64,000 nucleotides of DNA from Micrasema longulum (GCA_022494885.1 JAGVSM010001316.1:124001-188000), one strand, 5' to 3'; positions 30,628 to 42,125 are shown, counted from the stretch's first letter. The notes: generated by a model from the letters alone, not told the origin. Numbers and translations: made by a program.

Positions 30628-32277
30628 CTTGGCATCCTTGAAAATGCAGTTCCCATAAGAGTTTCGGAACACCACGTCAAACTTGTTTAACCAAATAAAT
30701 ATATAGAACAGAAGGATTCCAAGGACTTCAAGTGTTTATGTGTCAGTGAATGAGAAACTCAAATGCGGAAATTGAGGGATGTGGTAACCCTTTATTTTAT
30801 AGCCAGAGAACTCTTAAGTACTTAAAAACACAAAATATTTCATAAAGTGTAATTTGAAAGTCTTTATTGGCTACCAGGAGAATATAACATTAAAAGATAA
30901 TGTAATTATTTTCTTTGGCCTCCCCCGCTGGTATAGACGTGGTATTACGTGAAGATAAGAAAGACGTGAGAAAGGAAACCGTCTTTCGCAAACATAAATT
31001 TATCATCTACGTACGTACCCTCTGAGCTCCTGGTAAAAATGGAAAAAAAACGTCTAAAAATAGTTTCCTCGTAGACAAAATGTTTTATTGCCACCAGAAT
31101 TGAAATATTTTATTTAATTATTAAAAAGCTTGTATTTAAAAAATATATATATTCAACAACAAAACACACGTGAAGAAAAAAAAAGAACAATTCCAATTGT
31201 ACTTGCCAAAAAAAATTTTGGCTGTTGTGTTTGGCAAATGCAAAAAGTATTATAAAATCAAATAAAACAGAAACAAAAAAAAAAACGAATGAAATATGCA
31301 CGTAAATATGTTTATGTGAATGGGAGGATCCATTATCCATAAAGATAATTAGTAAGTACTCAAAATATAAAATTGCCATTAAGAAATGGATAGTGGAGGT
31401 GGGTTGCGCACGGATCGATGAGTGGATCAAGCCAAATGGGTCAAATATGTGTACTATTTATGAAATTTGGTCTATTGGTCTAAATAAATTGGTTATGTTT
31501 TTTATGATTATTTTAGTTTATATTGTTTATTATGTTAATGATAATTAGGTTTATTAGATTTATTACTTTTCTTATTATTATTATTATGTTAACTTTGTTA
31601 AATAACTAATTTAAGGCATGTTTCACATTTTATAGAATGTTTCCCTCGGCAATGCTGTATAAAAAAAAACCTACTCTGTAAAAGTATAAATAAATAAATA
31701 AAATAAAATTGTACATGGATCCCGAATATAAAAAAAAAAAGGTTTTCATTTTCACAACACTAGTTTAAAAAGTGAAGCTATAACTGGCTTAAAACGGTGC
31801 TCGGCAGTTATTTGTTCCATAATACTCATTGAATATCAAGATATAACCGTTTTTCTTTGTGTTTTTTTATTCTCTGAATCCTTTTTCCTTTGTTTTCGGC
31901 CATATAATAAGGTACTCGAATAAAACACCACGCATGTCGGAGTAAACCGACATTTATCGCCAATATTGCAATTCCCCCGGCGCCATACATCAGAGCCTCA
32001 CAATTACCGAGCGAGAAACAGTATCGACATTTTTCATCCAGCTTTTCGGGACTTCGAGAAAAGCTCTGACTAAACCATCCGACCATCCGAAGGAATCGAT
32101 CGCCATTTTTAACGCTTTCAATTAAATATATGGATTTAATTTACATTCTGTTCTCTCCGCTACGAGGCGCCGTTAAAGAAAGATTGATTGGAATGATTAA
32201 AGAAAGTCTTTTAGGTAAATAGAATTCTTTTTAGAAAAAAACGGTCATAAACATTTTTTTCAACGACTGTTCTATTG
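30628..32277. other. Unassigned stretch, several patches of mixed composition
   Basis: 30620-31080 and 31880-32180 are GC-richer than their surroundings. The 86-codon minus frame at 31826-32086 and the 106-codon minus frame at 31110-31430 have no recognised motif. 31600-31705 ends in an (AAAT)n run preceded by a non-coding block, which could be a plus-strand LINE 3' end, but no coding part is seen. Confidence 0.4.
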
Positions 32278-32512
32278 GGTGTTAACATAAGTTGTGTTCG
32301 TTTTTTGTAAATTAAGACAACAGGACACAAAAAAAAAGTCAATAACATATTTTCCTTAATTATTTTACAACAGTTCAAAGTATCTTCTCCATACACTCCG
32401 CAAATATCGCAAGCAGCTTTGGCAGTTTTATTACCTCAATCGGACGTGAACAGAAAAAGGTGGCGAAAATGCTCACTTTTGTTTACTTTACATTACATTG
32501 ACAAGGCTTGTC
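32278..32512 (+). mobile_element. FB2, right-half relic
   Basis: GTGTTAACATAAGTTGTG, GACAACAGGACACAAA, GTCAATAACATATTTTCCTT and GGCGAAAATGCTCACTTTTG track 16551-16735. It runs directly into a SINE-A tail at 32511. Confidence 0.6.
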
Positions 32513-33178
32513 ATCATCATTATCATTTCCTTTCCACACCGTATGGTTCATAGGGCACCGCATTGACGCACCAATCGCAGCGTATCTTGATCATTTTTGT
32601 TACATGAAGCTAAGATGATCAGTCTCACGCTTCAAGTACCAACCCAGGGACTGTGAAATATTTTTAGTGTAAAAACACCCTTTTAAATAAACATATAATT
32701 TTTTTATTATTTTGTATTATTAATAAAACAAAATACATAAAGTACACATTATACTTGGAGTTATTAAAAAAACTTATTTGGGACCGTACATACAAATATT
32801 TTTTTTTTGTGACAATACATAATATCATACATAGTTAATACATCCGAAATTGTAAGAAAACATAATTTAGGAAAATGGCAGTACTTTACACCATCTACAT
32901 AAATTACATTAAAAACTATCACTATCAAAAAGATTTAAGTAATATTTTTTGATTTCGACACTTTTGGATTTGCTATTCGACTTTTCGTGTTTTAGCTCAT
33001 CGGGCAGTTAATTAAATTCAGAATGGTCAATGTTTTCTAGAGACCTACCGAACTTGAGCAAAACTTGGATACGTGAAGATTCCCCGAGTAACGCGTATAT
33101 ATCAACCATGTCGGGAATTGAACCCGAGACCTCTTGCATGGTAAACAAACGCGCTGACCACTACACCACGAGGCCTGC
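32511..33178 (-). mobile_element. SINE-A copy split by a LINE end
   Basis: The tail and body lie at 32511-32696 (GCACCAATCGCAGCGTATCT, CACGCTTCAAGTACC) and the head at 33095-33178 (minus strand: A-box region GGCCTCGTGGTGTAGTGGTC, B box GGGTTCAATTCCCGAC). The two parts join exactly as in uninterrupted copies once 32697-33094 is removed. This is one of the best-preserved heads in the window. Confidence 0.85.
32697..33094 (-). pseudogene. 5'-truncated LINE end nested in SINE-A
   Basis: The minus strand has SLENIDHSEFN and, after a stop, LPDELKHEKSNSKSKSVEI, KKYYLNLFDSDSF and a stop, then about 280 bp of AT-rich 3' untranslated sequence ending in A/T-rich tail. The LP-EL(I)K...F/YYL pattern is the usual C-terminus of jockey-like reverse transcriptases. 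Flanking TATAT-type bases on both sides are compatible with a short duplication. The insertion is younger than the SINE it splits. Confidence 0.65.
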
Positions 33179-33574
33179 AATCAACTTAAATAAAATATGA
33201 AACGTAAAAAATGCCACTATGCTTGCATCGTCTGCGTAGCATGTGATGTTAATGACCTTATCTCCCTTCCTAGTCCTAGATTCACTACTTTCCCCATTCT
33301 TGAAAGCGTTTTGATTAATTTATTCTGTTAGCGTAAGAGAGGTTTTTTGGTTTATATACTGTTGTAATTTATTTAGTTATAAAAATATTAGTAAGCCATC
33401 TCTGTTTCTTTGTTCTTCTGAATATATGCATTAAAAAAATGATAATAGTATTCAAGTCCTGATTTGTATTATAGCTACTCCTGGGAATGTTATTTATTTG
33501 TATTATACTTTGAAAATACTTTTTTGCATGATTTATAAATAATAAACAATAAAAAATAAACACAATGCCTTGTT
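33179..33574. other. AT-rich spacer
   Basis: Nothing recognised. Confidence 0.4.
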
Positions 33575-33680
33575 GAGTTTAAATTTTTTATTTGAATGAG
33601 GAATGATGTTTACCATTTAGTTTAACTTTCATTGCTCATTTTTAAATTTGGAAAAAAAATTACAAAACTTGTGTTAACTT
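33575..33680 (+). repeat. Dispersed segment shared with 16815-16890
   Basis: TTTACCATTTAGTTTAACTT and CAAAACTTGTGTTAACTT match the segment next to FB2 at 16815. Confidence 0.45.
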
Positions 33681-33834
33681 AATATATTTTATAAACCAGA
33701 CAAATCTGTTACAAATCAACAATTTAATGATTATAAAAATATATGAATAAATAATGTTATGGATAATTAAACTTGTGTATTAAATAATACACTGGTAGAT
33801 AGTCATGTTTTTTGTACATAAAAATTTCTGCCTT

Positions 33835-33925
33835 AAAACAGGCTGTACCTAGTTACGCAGACTTTACATAATCCGGAGAAATCTATTACCATAAAAATGT
33901 TGAATAAACTATTATTATTTTTTAT
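33835..33925 (+). mobile_element. LINE-type 3' end with (TTA)n-like tail
   Basis: ACATAATCCGGAGAAATCTA, then TTACCATAAAAATGTTGAATAAACTATTA in similar order to 12290-12380. No coding part. Confidence 0.45.
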
Positions 33926-34167
33926 TTAAATTTAAGTATTTAATTGTAATATTAGTATAAGTATTATTTAATATATAAACGATAATCAGACAATTGTTTT
34001 TTCAACACATCTTCTGAATAAGTCAATTAATATGAACCCTTTGAGGTTCTTAATCATAAAACTGTATAAAACATTTTCTAAAATAGAAAATTGAGTAAAG
34101 ACTATATTTATGTTTTGAAAAAAAAGGAAAACACCATATAAACATATAAAAGTTGAGTAAATGAATC

Positions 34168-34318
34168 TGACTCGTGGTATAGTGGTACACGTTTGCTTGA
34201 AGTCCCGTGTTTCTGGCAGTACGTAAAATATCAATTTTGGATGTGGTTCTACACTACAATACTTTATGGTTTCGAGACGGGTATCTGAAGCGTAAGACTA
34301 ATCGTTCGCCATTTAGAC
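34168..34318 (+). mobile_element. SINE-A, degenerate
   Basis: Head CTGACTCGTGGTATAGTGGT with decayed B box; body GGTTTCGAGACGGGTATCTG and AAGCGTAAGACTAATCGT. The tail is replaced by poly(A). Confidence 0.6.
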
Positions 34319-34379
34319 ATTAAAAAAAAAAAAAAATTATTTGAAATTTATAAACCCTGATGGATTACAAATTTATTTA

Positions 34380-34720
34380 GCAAAATGATTTGTCTTTTTA
34401 AATTCATATCCTATTGTTTATGATAATATTTTAAATAATATCTTTTGTAAAGATTGTCTGAGTCTTTTGTATTTTCTGGTAGTTTATTGTATAATTTCAG
34501 TCCCCGGTTTATTAATCTTGACTGTCTTTGCCTCGTTTCAGAATGTTGTATATGACATTGTTCTGATATTCTTTTATTTCGTCCATAAAAATTTATGTTT
34601 GCTTTTTATAAAAACTCAAGTTCTCAATTTGAGGTGGTATTGTAATTGGTAGTGATGAAATAATAAACCTATCTGTCCATTTTTTATTTGGATAAATGTT
34701 GAAGGGCTTTGTAAAAATTC
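34380..34720 (-). pseudogene. LINE C-terminal relic (RGLKLYNKLPE type)
   Basis: The minus strand reads RQRQSRLINRGLKLYNKLPE, NTKDSDNLYKRYYLKYYH and a stop near 34395. The same block occurs on the plus strand at 44278-44470 in a more damaged form. Pattern RG-LYN-LP fits the end of a jockey-like reverse transcriptase; upstream sequence to about 34720 shares AT-rich coding-like character (WTDRFIISSLPITIPPQIEN) but stops interrupt it. The plus frame at 34467-34652 is a shadow. Confidence 0.6.
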
Positions 34721-35542
34721 TTCCGGAAAATATTCTAGATACAAAATAAAATAAGCCACATCCTTTAATAACATCCCTTTAACCATGAGCGAAATCGTCC
34801 AAGTATTTTTCTTGCTAACTTTTATTTACTTAGATAATTTATCGCCCCGAGTCTTGCAAAAGTTGGGGAAGACATTCTTGTTTCTATAACGGAAGAGATA
34901 AAACGTGATAATGCATGGTTTTCGTGATACAAATCCTCTTGTGTATGCTCACAAAGAAGAACTTATCCAAGATACCATCTAAGCTGTGGATTCATTATGG
35001 TTGATCAATATTTTAAGTGCTTTATCATAGTTTTTGGTGAGCATCATCTTAAGCTTGATAGAACCATTATTTTGTGTGGATATCATCCATAGAAAACCAA
35101 TTTCCTCTTATTAAATAGTATGTTCTTCGATTAGCATGGAAGGAACAGATAGACACACTCTTAAAAAAAATTAAAAAAAACAATTAAAAATAAATGTATA
35201 CTAAAAATAAATCATGTTTTCGTAATATCAGCATATGTTAATTTGGTTTCCTTTTCTTTTCTTTTCATTATCATGTCATACCATATTTATATGCTATAAA
35301 CTTTTTAATAATTAAAAAAGGAATAGCCCACGCTCAGACGCTGAAGTCTTTGTGTGCATTTTTTTCCAATTTATAATACAGATTAATTTTAAATTGTATT
35401 TTTGTTATTATATTTCTATGTATAGAAAAATAAACAAATAAATAAAAAAATGTTTTGTATGTATAAAGATCCGCGTAAAACATATAAACAAGCCAAATAT
35501 CATGTATAAGATGCTACTAAAATATTAGTTGACTCGGTGGCG
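34721..35542. other. Unassigned stretch
   Basis: 34721-35150 could be the upstream continuation of the minus-strand LINE relic, but no conserved block is visible. 35390-35450 ends in an (AAAT)n-like run. Confidence 0.35.
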
Positions 35543-36815
35543 CAGTGGCGCACTCAAAGGGGGATTTTGGGGGTTATAACCCCCCGAAATTTCACAAGTG
35601 TGTAATAAATATAAAATTAAAATGAATAAATCATCAAAATGAATTTGTGTCCATACATAATCTTTTTGGTTCAGTTCAATATTTTTTATTATACGTTATT
35701 TGACCTTAAGTTATTTTATTTAATGATTACAAATAATACTTGTCAACATGATTTGTATCTCACAAGTATCAATAGGTGCTCTTATGCAGTTTTTTATCTG
35801 GTTTTCAAATATATATTCAGAATTTCTCCATCACCCACTGAATTTCGTCAAAGCCATTTATAATACTTCTGGTTTCATGTAGCTCAAACAGAAGCTCAGT
35901 AAAATTAGTGATGCAAAAATTAAAGAGGGAGTATTTGTGGGTCCACAAATATGATCACTAACGCATGACGAAAAGTTTGAGGAACTATTTAATCTTCTGG
36001 ATTATGCAGCTCAGCAAGTATTCAAAGATGATACTCACAGTGTCTAGGTCAGAATGTTAGAATATTGTGCTGTTAAGAATGGAGAAAGTATTTAACTGTT
36101 TGAAGTTATTTTATTTATTTAGAATACAAACAGATGTAGAGGTTATTTTTTTATACATAGAAACTATTAAAAAAATAAATCATAGATAGTGGGGCCTGCC
36201 ATTCGAAAACATGTATTCACTTAATTGTAATAAAATAAAGCGACGGTTTCAACTATATGTAAATGATAAATTTATATTTATACATACTTTTTTGTGTATA
36301 AAAACAATATGTATGTTGCTGTTGCCTTTCTGATCAAGCAACTAACATTATTATTTTGCTCATCAGAGATTTCCAATGCTGTTCTATTGCAATCGGTAAT
36401 TCAATACACTTAAAATTCATAGTTCAAAACCAACCAATCGCGAGAAATTCCTTCCAATCACGTGGTATACCGTTGTTGAGTCAGTTTAGTTCAGGGAGTA
36501 TTAGGTTATGTTGCGAAATTGATTACTACCTTCTATATTATTTAGAATTTGTGAACATGACGTCAAAACATCTGCTTGACACGATTATTATGCAGTTTTT
36601 CTCACGGAAAAAAGATAAAACCCTAAATGGTTTAACAGTGTTACATCTTTACAGATCTATGAATCCAACGCCTGATGCTCTTTTGGATAAACTAGCAGAA
36701 AAGCCTCGGAAACTTCATGTCAGATTTGATTTAGTAATTAGTTTGGTTTTGTTATCGGCCCTATTACAACCTATACAATTTAAAACCCTCCCCCGAAATC
36801 CTGGGTGCGCCACTG
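35543..36815 (+). mobile_element. Degenerate hAT-like element with coding remnants
   Basis: Left end CAGTGGCGCACTCAAAGGGG and, reverse-complemented, right end CAGTGGCGCACCCAGGATTT: the first 11 bases are identical. Expected 8-bp flanks (CGGTGGCG and TGTGGACC) match only partly, so the duplication is decayed or the ends are slightly misplaced. Near the right end the frame 36557-36736 reads MTSKHLLDTIIMQFFSRKKD, then LNGLTVLHLYRSMNPTPDAL and LDKLAEKPRKL, resembling the C-terminal part of ZMYM/Tip100-type hAT transposases. No catalytic domain is present. Confidence 0.6.
35882..36080 (+). pseudogene. Broken coding remnant with KISDAKIKEGVFVGPQI
   Basis: The plus frame reads KISDAKIKEGVFVGPQI, stop, SLTHDEKFEELFNLLDYAA, QQVFKDDTHSV, stop, VRMLEYCAVKNGESI, stop. 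It begins just after TTTCATGTAG, an acceptable splice acceptor. The amino acid pattern is clearly protein-derived and resembles a sequence I associate with repeated, unnamed arthropod proteins, but I cannot name the family with certainty. Three stops make it dead. It lies within the span of the hAT-like element, so it may be captured or part of it. Confidence 0.5.
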
Positions 36816-37317
36816 TGTGGACCTAATGATTTGAAGATTCAGAATAACATGCGAGTATAGTAAAATAACAAATAATGTTTGATGCGTCTTTGGTTTAAGA
36901 AAAGATCTCACATCTCGAGTGTTTTCCAGAGGTCACCATCTTTAAAACATTACTACTGGTGGATTTTTTAAAGCTAGCGCGATTGCAATACTTACACAAA
37001 CGCATTGTGTAGTATCTGTGAATAAACTCATGGTATGACATCGCACGGCATACGCATTATGAAAAAAATCTCTGTCTCTCGCGCTCAGACGCTCTTATGA
37101 GCGTGACATAGACAACTATTGCTTTGTTAGTTGCTAATGATATGGCAATAAAATATGCACAGGATGCATTTGCGTTCGCGAATTTTGCTACGATTCTTAA
37201 TAATAAAAATATAATAATATGTATTCGATGTATAAGTATTAAGCCATGGAATAAAAACACTGGTATATAAATGATATATATTTTCATTTAATAAAATCAT
37301 GAGGTCGATTATCTAGT
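36816..37317. other. Spacer with one MITE-4-like end
   Basis: 36973-37005 (GCTAGCGCGATTGCAATACT, TACACAAACGCATTG) resembles the terminal repeat of the neighbouring MITE-4. The rest has no recognised content. Confidence 0.4.
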
Positions 37318-37673
37318 GCTGGCGCTTTCGCAAAACTTACACAAAAAAATTTTTTACATACAGAATATTGATTTTTAAAATCTTAACATAACATTAAATG
37401 TTTTTAAAACCTCAATCACTTAAGAAAATGTCATATATTTATTTATTTTTAAGCGAGCATGTTTTTTATGAAATATTTTGTGTTCATTATAATAATAAAG
37501 AATACAGTGTAATTAAAAGAAACAGTACAAATTATATTGGAGAAAATATGAACATACACTTTTTGATAAACAATAAAGATAGCACATTTGGTTAAAATTT
37601 AATATAACCTTTTTTTAAATCAACATTTCGTAGATTTTAAATGCGTTTGTGTGAGTTTTGCGAATGCGCCAGC
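37318..37673. mobile_element. MITE-4, 356 bp with ~35-bp terminal inverted repeats
   Basis: Left GCTGGCGCTTTCGCAAAACT then TACACAAA; right, reverse complement, GCTGGCGCATTCGCAAAACT then CACACAAACGCATT. The interior is AT-rich; the frame at 37398-37595 has no motif. A LINE relic starts 13 bases to the right. Confidence 0.65.
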
Positions 37674-37685
37674 TTTAATTAAACA

Positions 37686-37992
37686 ACCAGTACGCCCTGT
37701 ACTCGCGTATGGCTGAGAATACTGGGAATTGAATAAAAAATATGAGACACCTCCCCGGTGCAAGAAAGTGGAGTTTGGAGAATGCGGTTCAACGAAGAAG
37801 TCTGCAAAATCTACAATAAGCACAACATAGTGCAATTTTTTTTAATAGGGAGGCTGCGATGGGCAGGGCTTGTAGAAAGAATGATTAAAAAGAGAGAGTG
37901 CTCAATCAGACACATCACACAAATATATAAAGATAAAGGGAGATAGCGACGAAAGCTGCACATCAAACTGTAGAGCCAATAATGATGACGAT
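37686..37992 (+). pseudogene. LINE fragment (R-W-GH type), frameshifted
   Basis: RPVLAYG at 37695 (usual form RPVLTYGSECW), then after frameshifts MRFNEEVCKIYNKHNIVQFF and LRWAGLVERM, ending near GATGACGATAA. The order YG-(S)E-W, R-N-EL-LY, I-RLRWAGH-RM is typical of the region after the reverse transcriptase in many insect LINEs. At least two frameshifts are present; dead. Confidence 0.7.
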
Positions 37993-38929
37993 AAAAATAG
38001 TTAATGGAAAACTCAACAAAGTAAATAAAATAATAATCGTTACGTCAACTATTGTTGTGTACTGTTTGAAATATAAGATAGTTAGTTATTTTGGATCACA
38101 GAATAGACTGCGGTAATGCACCGTACACGTGACGGCAATGAAGCCTATAAAAATAATTCAATAAAGTGCCTGCAATTTACCGCATGGGCAAGACAAACAT
38201 AAATAAGAGTGCGTAAGGAAAACATTAGGACTAATGTGATTTAGTTGAAGGGGCGGTTGGCGTTAATCTCCTCTTCTGTTCTGGCCTCCTGGGATCTATT
38301 ATTGCGAGAACGAAGAATGTAGATGCGAGAAAAAATAAAATAGATCATTTATACAAAAAAAAACATTTGACTCATTTCTTCTTTGAATTTATTTATCCAA
38401 GCAATTATTTATATCTTAAAATTTCAATCAAGTTGATTACGTTCTCACACCATTCTCTAAATTTGGTAACAAAATTATACATTTGATTTAAGGAAAAATG
38501 CAAGTTTAGGAAAAACGTGTTGAGACAGGCCTAATTTCGTTATTTAATCAGAAAATATAATGAAAAATTCGATATGAAATATATTTTCTTACTTGTTTTG
38601 ATTTTGAGCAGCATCAGAAAACAGCTTGAATAAGATTTCACTCACCTGAAACAAAAAAATAAAAACATCAATCAACTTCAAAAGATTATTCACTGGTTAC
38701 AAAAAAAGTCATTTTTTAAGAAGCCTTAAGCGTATACATGAAAATAAAATAAATATAATAATAAGCTAATAAAAGTATTTAAAAAACACAAGTATACACG
38801 TATTTTTCGATGTTTCATTAAAAAAAATCAATACATTCTATTGTCATTTCATATAAGAGATACCGGATTTCAAATGCAACTTATTACGTTTGATAGAAAT
38901 TACGTTTTTAAACTTGAATGAGGGGTTTT
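37993..38929. other. Unassigned stretch
   Basis: Mixed composition at 38220-38320; otherwise AT-rich. No gene supported. Confidence 0.4.
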
Positions 38930-38990
38930 AGGCCCGTGATAGTATCGCTGACTCGTAAATCAGAGGTCCGAGATTCAAACTCCGGTCTTC
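38930..38990 (+). other. tRNA-like sequence, degenerate
   Basis: GGCCCGTGATAGTATCGCTG, CTGACTCGTAAATCAG (a possible anticodon arm with CGT in the loop) and GGTCCGAGATTCAAACTCCG (T-arm with B box). The D arm and acceptor stem do not close well, so it is either a tRNA pseudogene or the head of an otherwise unseen SINE. Confidence 0.4.
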
Positions 38991-40619
38991 TTATTAAATT
39001 TTTCTAGCATTGAATTGTTTACATCTATTTAACAATGGCTCAAAACGGGAAATATTTGGGTAACTCATTCTACACAGACGGAACAACCGAACATCCGCGT
39101 AGTGTGCCCGATAACAGTTAATCAATGCAATCAAATGTATTAGCGTTCCGAGTGTGGCGCAAGCCTTAAAGATAAAATATTTTTTTTAGTACATAGATAA
39201 TACAAATCATTTTTTATATTCGCAGGAATTATTTCAGGCTTATACTGTTAAAGTCGTTATCATATTATCTTTCAATCTGTATTTACACCAGACGTTATTA
39301 TGTGCTATAATAAAACCATCCGTAAAATTCCAATAATATTTGCTTTTTATTCGACCTTTAGTACCTACCATCAGATATAGAAAAATATTAAACACGGCGT
39401 AACAATACAGCCGATCTCATACTTTCCTGATATGAGAGTGAATGAGGGAGACAGAGACGCAAACCGGTGTGGGAAGAAAGAAGAAAACAGCGAAACAATG
39501 GCAAAAATCTCATGATGTGGCTTTACAAAAATATCTCGAATAAAGAGGTCGGTATTAGGGGCGCAAAAAGGATGAAGGATCCTTAATGAAGGAATAGAGC
39601 GATATTTGGTAAGAGGGCACAATAGAAACGGACGGTAAACGACTATTTTGCCGGAAAATTGCATTTTTCAGTCGTGTCCTTGAGCATAATAGGGAAAAGA
39701 ATTCCCAGAATTCAACTTTTAGTTTTATCAGATAGTTGATCGAATTTACAATCATTTCAAAATGCCAAGATCTTGATAATTATTCAGTTTAAAGTTATCG
39801 GTTTAATCAATAATTTATTTAAATAAAAAACTACAGTTTAATGTACATATTACACATCTTCAGTTTAAAAATTTGTTCAACTGACCAATTACAGATATAT
39901 CCTGTTTTTATGTTTTGATAAAGATGTGAAATAAAATATGATTGCAAAATATACGAGTAATTTGTCTTCTTCCTTGCTATAGACAATAGGTGGTCAAAGT
40001 TTTAACCTATACGGGCGACCTGCTTTTGAAATTTTTGGCGGTGGTCTAGCACTAAAAGTAGTAGTATTACGTCTTTATTGATCTTACGCATATTTTACGA
40101 GTAATAAATTCTTAAAAATAACGTTCCTTTATATTTAACAATTTGTTATTTTATAGATTCTGTGTGTGATTTGTAAGTCTGTACTGTATTAATATTTATA
40201 CAAACACCAATATGTAAGCATTTGACGAAACCCTGTTTATATCAGTTTATTTAAACGGAAGGCAATATTTGAAGGTATCCCTCGAATAAGGGACTATCTG
40301 CAAAATACAAATTTTACTTCGTTTTACAGGAGAGGTAAAAAACGATTAATAATGTAATTAATGCCAAATTTTGGTTTTATTTATGTTTTATATATTTTAA
40401 TAGATACACTTTATTATTTAAATCACATGTATTATCATAAACCAACATAGGTATTATAAAAAATGTAAAATACTCTGATTCTAGAGTAAAAATAATCAAC
40501 GGGCCTTAAAATAGGCTTCTATTATGTCTTCGTACTTTATAAATAATAAAAATATTTTCAATCTTGAAGTAGGGCACAAATAAACATATTCTTATATGTG
40601 CTCTCATAATAACAATGTA
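38991..40619. other. Unassigned stretch
   Basis: 39390-39670 is purine-rich and GC-richer with a 97-codon minus frame (39371-39664) that has no recognised motif; it may be conserved non-coding DNA. The rest is AT-rich. No repeat partner found. Confidence 0.4.
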
Positions 40620-40624
40620 CATTA

Positions 40625-40740
40625 ATTTAATTTAAAGGTTGTTTAATTTCTTAACCGTTTTAAGAGCAGCTTTTGAAAGCACAACTATCGTATCGTCTGC
40701 TATTTTGTAATAATAATCCATAGAATCCAGACTTATAGAC
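40625..40740 (-). pseudogene. Possible reverse transcriptase palm relic
   Basis: The minus strand reads DSMDYYYKIADDTIVVLSKA then ALKTVKKLNNL before a stop. ADDT followed by a hydrophobic strand and a spaced LNNL resembles the (F/Y)ADD active-site strand of LINE reverse transcriptases. Flanking sequence has stops and no other block was recognised, so this could be chance. Confidence 0.3.
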
Positions 40741-41700
40741 TCGTATTATTATGTAAGCAATTTTTTAGAGCAAATTGTAACTCAAGTTTTGCTACTATAA
40801 GAAAATGAAATGAGCTCAATTCTATATAGACCCAAATGAGTTTAAAATAATAAAACCACTTTTTATTGTAATTTATTTTATACATAGACCCTTATTCGAG
40901 AAACACCTTTATTCGAAATTTTTGTAAAATATTATTTTATGCATATTTCCTCTTTTTAATAGAATCTCAAATACGTTTTTAATTCGTTCGGTAAACCGAT
41001 CTATGGAAGAGCTTAAAATACATACATTTTTAAAAAATCTAAGTTTTGTGTACGCAATAAATCAGTTAATTATGTAGTGTTGATACACACTAAATCAATG
41101 AACGAAACAATCACCATGCAGCGATAGGAATTTTTTTCCCTTATATGCCAATAAACCGTTTTACCAGCAAGCAAAAACGATCATACATCAAATTGATGCA
41201 TTAAATATAGTTGTGTGTTAAGCAATTTATCAAACAGGAGATTAAGGAACCTTGTTTATGTCGGATTATAGTGTAAGTACCTGCATACGACGGGTATATC
41301 ATCAATCAAGCAGAATGAATTGAAACGAAAAAATAAATAAACCATTCTATCTCTCTTCTTTGTAATATGACAAGAAAACTTCTGCGGAACTTTCGCTTTA
41401 TGCAGTGTCTTTGCATATGAATTATTCATCGTTCATTTTTTCTGTGATCTTTGAGTTTCTGAAGTTTGTAAAGAGCAAGAAAAGCGTGTTTAAACTTGCA
41501 AGTTTAACTGCATTTTCTCACCTTGAAGGTAAAAAGTTTATAGGAAAATTCAGTTTATCTAAAAGTTTGAAAGAAATGGTAAACGCTGATTGAAAAACGA
41601 ATAACATGAAATATTGATGAGAAAAGATACATATGCACTAAATAAACTTAAAAGATCTAGATGGATTATTTTAAAGAAATGAATCAGGCATAAATCATTA
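40741..41700. other. Unassigned AT-rich stretch
   Basis: Nothing recognised; the short frame at 41405-41593 has no motif. Confidence 0.4.
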
Positions 41701-42125
41701 ATATCCCCTTTTCTAAACCCAATAGTGAACAGGGTACTGCATTGGTAAACCAAATCCAGTGCATTTCATTCATTTTTTTAATGAATGTAAAGGAATCAGT
41801 TTTACGCCACTGATGCTAGTCCGAGAACTATACAAATGGCATCTTTAAAAGAGTTTTAAAATGAATATTTTAAAATCAATATTTCCATTTCAATTTTCAA
41901 TATGTCAATTTTCAAATCAAAATTTCACGTTACTTTTTCCATAAATTAGGCTTATCACCTCAAGAAAGGTAGGTAAAGGCATCAAATATTACACAACGAA
42001 GCGAAATGATCTCCACGTGATTTTCTTATTCAAGACTTTTACCTGAGAGCAGCCATCGAGTCAAAAACGCTCGTCCAGGGATCAAGCTCTATATCTCATA
42101 GAGAACTGTATTTTTCATACATTAA
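41701..42125 (-). mobile_element. SINE-A, full-length but strongly diverged
   Basis: Body fragment at 41715-41850 (GTACTGCATTGGTAAACC, GATGCTAGTCCGAGAACTAT), decayed head around 41950-42000 (ACCTCAAGAAAGGTAGGTAA), and 5' module at 42035-42125 (CCTGAGAGCAGCCATCGAGT, ACGCTCGTCCAGGG). The order matches 43253-43645. Confidence 0.6.

Noticed and set aside
36356..36826. 156-codon frame as an intact gene
   Set aside because: Only its second half has hAT-like blocks, and it lies within CAGTGGCGCA-type ends; the first part is AT-rich read-through. Treated as a transposon remnant.
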